From Tardiphaga sp052076105 (GTDB lineage: Bacteria > Pseudomonadota > Alphaproteobacteria > Rhizobiales > Xanthobacteraceae): 64,000 nucleotides of DNA. Position numbers and translations under genes: made by a program. The stretch is taken from positions 6,019,463-6,083,462 of the forward strand of contig NZ_CP197245.1 in the NCBI RefSeq assembly GCF_052076105.1, in the 5' to 3' direction. A model generated the notes under the pieces. It ran no database searches. It was not told the origin of the DNA and saw only the letters and a program-made list of their open reading frames with translations. This document shows positions 61,484-64,000 of the stretch, one piece after another. Each line of letters opens with the position of its first letter. Positions within the stretch are counted from its first letter, which is position 1.

Positions 61484-61849
61484 ATGGCTGAAGTCACGCT
61501 ACATGCAGCACCCCATGCAACCCCTACGGCCCATGCCGAGGGACATCAGCACCCAATCAAGCTTTATCTCGTAGTCTGGGGATGGCTGTTTGTCCTGAGT
61601 ACAGGCTCTTACCTCGTGGACTACTTCAACCTGCAGGGACATCTGAGGTGGTCTCTCATAGTGTTGTTCATGATGTTGAAGGCAGGCTTGATCGTTGCGG
61701 TCTTCATGCACATGGCGTGGGAGCGTCTGGCTTTGGCCTACGCCATCCTGCTCCCGCCGTTGCTGTTGCTGGTCTTTGTCGGAATCATGGTGTTTGAGTC
61801 GGACTACACGCTGTTGAGCCGGATCATTTTCTTCAAGGCTGGGGCGTAA
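61484..61849 (+). CDS. Cytochrome c oxidase subunit IV (prokaryotic)
   Basis: The 121-residue protein has a His-rich N terminus (HAAPHATPTAHAEGHQH) and three hydrophobic helices (LYLVVWGWLFVLSTGSYLVDYF, SLIVLFMMLKAGLIVAVFMHMAW, ILLPPLLLLVFVGIMVFES). The M-K-A-x-L-I-x-x-x-F-M-H-M element is the signature of prokaryotic COX IV/CyoD-like subunits, which help fold subunit I and retain CuB. The histidine-rich leader could bind metal, but that is speculation. Confidence 0.87.
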   Translation: MAEVTLHAAPHATPTAHAEGHQHPIKLYLVVWGWLFVLSTGSYLVDYFNLQGHLRWSLIVLFMMLKAGLIVAVFMHMAWERLALAYAILLPPLLLLVFVGIMVFESDYTLLSRIIFFKAGA

Positions 61850-61885
61850 AGGTGAGCGGGGGTCTCGCGCACAAGGAGGACTTCC

Positions 61886-62179
61886 ATGACCACATATATC
61901 ATGCTTGCAAACTGGACCGATCAAGGTGTGCAACACGTCAAGGACTCGCCGCGTCGCCTTGATCTGGCGAAAAAAGCTCTCAAGGATATGGATGGAGAGT
62001 TCAAATCGTTTTTTCTGACCATGGGCGACTATGACATGGTCGCGGTCTACGAAGCGCCGGACGATGCCGTCGCGGCACGGTTCAACTTGCAGCTGGGTAT
62101 GCTGGGAAACATTCGAACGCGCACATTGAAAGCGTTTCCCGAAACGGCTTATCGGGAGATCATCAAGTCGCTGGGCTGA
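61886..62179 (+). CDS. GYD domain-containing protein
   Basis: The 97-residue protein has the GYD pattern: YIMLANWTDQGVQHVKDSPRR, MGDYDMVAVYEAPDDAVAARF and LGMLGNIRTRTLKAFPETAYREII. The M-G-x-Y-D motif gives the family its name. Role unknown; it may bind a small ligand as a dimer. It lies 36 bp after the oxidase genes with an AGGAGG-type site and is likely cotranscribed. Confidence 0.9.
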   Translation: MTTYIMLANWTDQGVQHVKDSPRRLDLAKKALKDMDGEFKSFFLTMGDYDMVAVYEAPDDAVAARFNLQLGMLGNIRTRTLKAFPETAYREIIKSLG

Positions 62180-62282
62180 TTGCGGACCGGAGGCACGCCC
62201 GCGAGTGCCACGCGTCGGCCAGATGACATGTCGATCTATCTTGGTTGTCGACCTTCAGAGTTGGCAGACATGGAGTGGTCGT

Positions 62283-62690
62283 ATGCGAATTTTCGCTTGC
62301 GTACTCGGAGCCGGAATTCTCTCAACCGCTTCTGCATTCGCGCAGGATGCTGCATCGGGAGAGAAAATATTTACCCAGTGCAGAGCGTGCCACCAGATCG
62401 GGGAGAACGCCAAGAATGCAGTCGGGCCCGAGCTCAACGGGCTTTTTGGACGCAAGGCCGGAACGGTTGCAGGTTACAGCTATTCACCTGCGAACCGGAA
62501 TTCCGGGATCACCTGGGATGAAGCAACCTTCCGCGAATACATCAAGGATCCGAAGGCCAAGATCCCCGGCACCAAAATGACGTTTCCGGGCCTCAAAGTT
62601 CCGAAGCAGATTGACGATGTTGTTGCCTATCTCAAACAGTTCGACGCGACAGGAAAGAAGGCTGAGATGGCGCCCGCTGGAGCAAAGTAG
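62283..62690 (+). CDS. Class I cytochrome c (soluble, c2/c552-like)
   Basis: The 135-residue protein has a signal peptide ending SAFAQDA, one heme-binding C-x-x-C-H as FTQCRACHQIG (near residue 40), the GPELNGLFGRKAG region and an axial methionine in TKMTFPGL. This is a periplasmic electron carrier similar to cytochrome c2. Being next to the oxidase genes, it is the probable electron donor to subunit II. The ATG at 62283 is preferred; translation before it does not look secreted. Confidence 0.92.
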   Translation: MRIFACVLGAGILSTASAFAQDAASGEKIFTQCRACHQIGENAKNAVGPELNGLFGRKAGTVAGYSYSPANRNSGITWDEATFREYIKDPKAKIPGTKMTFPGLKVPKQIDDVVAYLKQFDATGKKAEMAPAGAK

Positions 62691-62745
62691 GCGGGTGATA
62701 CAATTGCAGTGAAGACGAGTGCAGTGAAGACGAGGTGGTGCGCAG

Positions 62746-62949
62746 ATGCAATTTACCGTTGGATTCAAGTTAAAGGGCAAGGCAGGCCATGTCGTCGTGG
62801 ACGCCGAGGATGCGCTTGTTGCGGCGCTGAGAGTCAAGGCGGAGCTCCCGGAAGCGATGACCATGTACGTGCGCCCACAAAACCGGCGCGGTGACGCACG
62901 ACACCCGTCACATGTGCCTGCCGACGAGCACGCCGAGGATACTCATTGA
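62746..62949 (+). CDS. Small hypothetical protein, 67 aa
   Basis: The product (QFTVGFKLKGKAGHVVVDAED, ALRVKAELPEAMTMYVRP, then a charged His-rich tail) has no membrane segment or signal peptide. A ribosome-binding-like GAGGTGG lies about nine bases upstream. It follows the cytochrome c gene by 55 bp on the same strand. I do not recognise a family. It could be a real short gene, but the evidence is thin. Confidence 0.5.
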   Translation: MQFTVGFKLKGKAGHVVVDAEDALVAALRVKAELPEAMTMYVRPQNRRGDARHPSHVPADEHAEDTH

Positions 62950-63054
62950 TGGTAAATGGGGGATGAGCAAGCCGGTGCAGGTCATGGTTCGTTCGAATGG
63001 TTATGGCAAACTCTAGCCGAAAACTTCAGCTGGCGCCGAAGTATAAGAAGGTAG

Positions 63055-63819
63055 TCACGATGTTCCGCCCGGCCGCGGCGCTATATGGCTGAGCAGATCC
63101 ATCGGCAGCGGGAAGACCACAGTCGATGATCGTTCGCCTGCAATGTCGTGCAACGCCGCAAAATAACGCAGTTGCATCGCCTGCGGCTCCAGAGCGAGGA
63201 TCCGGCCGGCCTCGACGAGCTTCTCGGCGGCTTGCTGCTCGCCTATCGCATTGATCACTTTCGCCCGCCGCAGCCGTTCCGCCTCGGCCTGCTTGGCGAT
63301 GGCACGCACCATGTTTTCATTGAGGTCGATATCCTTGATCTCGATGTTGGTGACCTTGATCCCCCACGCATCGGTTTGCTGATCGAGGATCTCCTGAATG
63401 TCGGCGTTGAGTTTGTCGCGCTCTGCGAGCATTTCATCCAGCTCATGCTTGCCGAGCACCGAGCGCAGCGTAGTCTGCGCCAATTGGCTGGTCGCGGCCA
63501 TGTAATTTCCGACCTTGATGATCGCACGTTCCGGATCGACGATGCGGAAATAGAGAACAGCATTCACCTTGACGGAAACGTTGTCGCGGGAAATGACGTC
63601 CTGCGGCGGCACATCTTGTACCATCACCCTGAGATCGGCCTTCACCATCTGCTGCACGAACGGAATCAGGATGAAAAGGCCCGGACCTTTCACGCCGGTG
63701 AAGCGTCCGAGCGTGAAGACGATGCCGCGCTCGTATTCCCGCAGGATGCGAATGGCGGAGGAGAGAAAGGCGATCAGGATGATCGCGAGCAATGAATAGG
63801 TTATGTAATCGAGCATCAT
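63055..63819 (-). CDS. Slipin/stomatin family SPFH-domain membrane protein
   Basis: The 254-residue protein has one N-terminal membrane helix (YITYSLLAIILIAFLSSAIRI), then the SPFH/band 7 domain: REYERGIVFTLGRFTGVKGPGLFILIPFV, DVISRDNVSVKVNAVLYFRI, then a coiled coil rich in Glu/Ala (KQAEAERLRRAKVINAIGEQQAAEKL). Slipins form membrane scaffolds and usually pair with NfeD. Its ATG overlaps the stop of the NfeD gene (ATGA), matching that pairing. Confidence 0.93.
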   Translation of the reverse strand: MMLDYITYSLLAIILIAFLSSAIRILREYERGIVFTLGRFTGVKGPGLFILIPFVQQMVKADLRVMVQDVPPQDVISRDNVSVKVNAVLYFRIVDPERAIIKVGNYMAATSQLAQTTLRSVLGKHELDEMLAERDKLNADIQEILDQQTDAWGIKVTNIEIKDIDLNENMVRAIAKQAEAERLRRAKVINAIGEQQAAEKLVEAGRILALEPQAMQLRYFAALHDIAGERSSTVVFPLPMDLLSHIAPRPGGTS

Positions 63820-64000
63820 CGCACACCTCCTTCGCCGGCGCTGAGTGCCGGCTGGCGACGCACCATCAGTGTCAGATCCGTGATGCTGGCTATCTCGACC
63901 ATTTCTCCAGGCTTGAATGCTTCCGTGCCGCGGGCTTGCCAGCGTTCACCCTGCGTGAAGACGTGGCCTTCGATGTCGTTCCAGTCGAGAACCTCGGCGC
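63816..64000 (-). CDS. NfeD family protein, C-terminal part (runs off the right edge)
   Basis: The minus-strand frame is open to the window edge and ends at the TGA at 63816-63818. The visible 61 residues (LDWNDIEGHVFTQGERWQARG, FKPGEMVEIASITDLTLMV) have the OB-fold pattern of the NfeD C-terminal domain: G-x-V, G-E-x-W-x-A, then G-x-x-V-x-I. NfeD works with the adjacent slipin in membrane organisation. The protease or membrane part is outside the window. Confidence 0.82.
   Translation of the reverse strand, partial: AEVLDWNDIEGHVFTQGERWQARGTEAFKPGEMVEIASITDLTLMVRRQPALSAGEGGVR

Noticed and set aside
1..64000. CRISPR arrays, insertion sequences or prophage genes
   Set aside because: No regularly spaced direct repeats, transposase, integrase or phage structural proteins were recognised in any frame.

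Overview
The window is a high-GC alphaproteobacterial chromosome segment. It most resembles the Nitrobacteraceae/Bradyrhizobiaceae (Rhodopseudomonas, Bradyrhizobium, Tardiphaga, Afipia and relatives). The basis is the large 180-kDa-class NAD-glutamate dehydrogenase, DUF2865 and DUF1036 proteins, a coxMNOP-like oxidase cluster, the rpmH-rnpA-yidC-engB-argB order, and several small palindromic intergenic repeats of the kind common in that family. The genus is inferred from gene content and cannot be fixed from this sequence alone.

Layout. 1-9.2 kb: 5' part of glycogen phosphorylase, a hypothetical protein, a DUF2865 protein, pyrE coupled to an ion-transporter-superfamily antiporter, a glutathione S-transferase, a LysE exporter and DNA polymerase I. 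9.3-16 kb: a coiled-coil/membrane protein with a cysteine cluster, an acyltransferase, HrpB helicase, a retropepsin-like protease and a phosphomannomutase/phosphoglucomutase. 16-21.4 kb: a LysR regulator with a YeiH exporter, an Lrp regulator, a PfkB kinase, NudC and a HIT protein. 21.5-25 kb: signal recognition particle RNA followed by dnaX-ybaB-recR and a small secreted protein. 25-34.4 kb: AmpG-like permease, rmuC, then def-fmt-truA, and facing them DUF805-dapE-nucleosidase, dapD and a pyrimidine 5'-nucleotidase. 34.4-40 kb: a DUF1036 protein, argB, DUF423, engB, yidC, rnpA and rpmH, all on the minus strand from a recognisable promoter. 40-50 kb: an orphan sensor kinase, tRNA-Arg(ACG), NAD-glutamate dehydrogenase and a large Ig-repeat autotransporter.

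50.1-55.7 kb is an accessory catabolic island. A divergent IclR regulator faces a solute-binding protein, a flavin reductase, two enol/keto-acid enzymes (FAH type and HpaH type), a RidA protein and an amidohydrolase. It looks like the lower part of a ring-cleavage or amino-muconate-like pathway of unknown substrate. 57.3-62.7 kb is an alternative heme-copper oxidase operon (subunits II, I, two subunit III genes and IV) followed by a GYD protein and a cytochrome c. A slipin/NfeD pair runs off the right end.

Main points for a second look: (1) four CtrA-like boxes in exact 24-bp register between rmuC and def; (2) DNA polymerase I whose 3'-5' exonuclease residues are substituted; (3) an intergenic repeat that supplies the stop codons of two unrelated genes, and another repeat read in frame in the leader of the DUF1036 protein; (4) the uncharacterised catabolic island with a perfect IclR-type operator over the regulator's start codon; (5) a composition break inside fmt. 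No CRISPR array, prophage or insertion sequence was seen.
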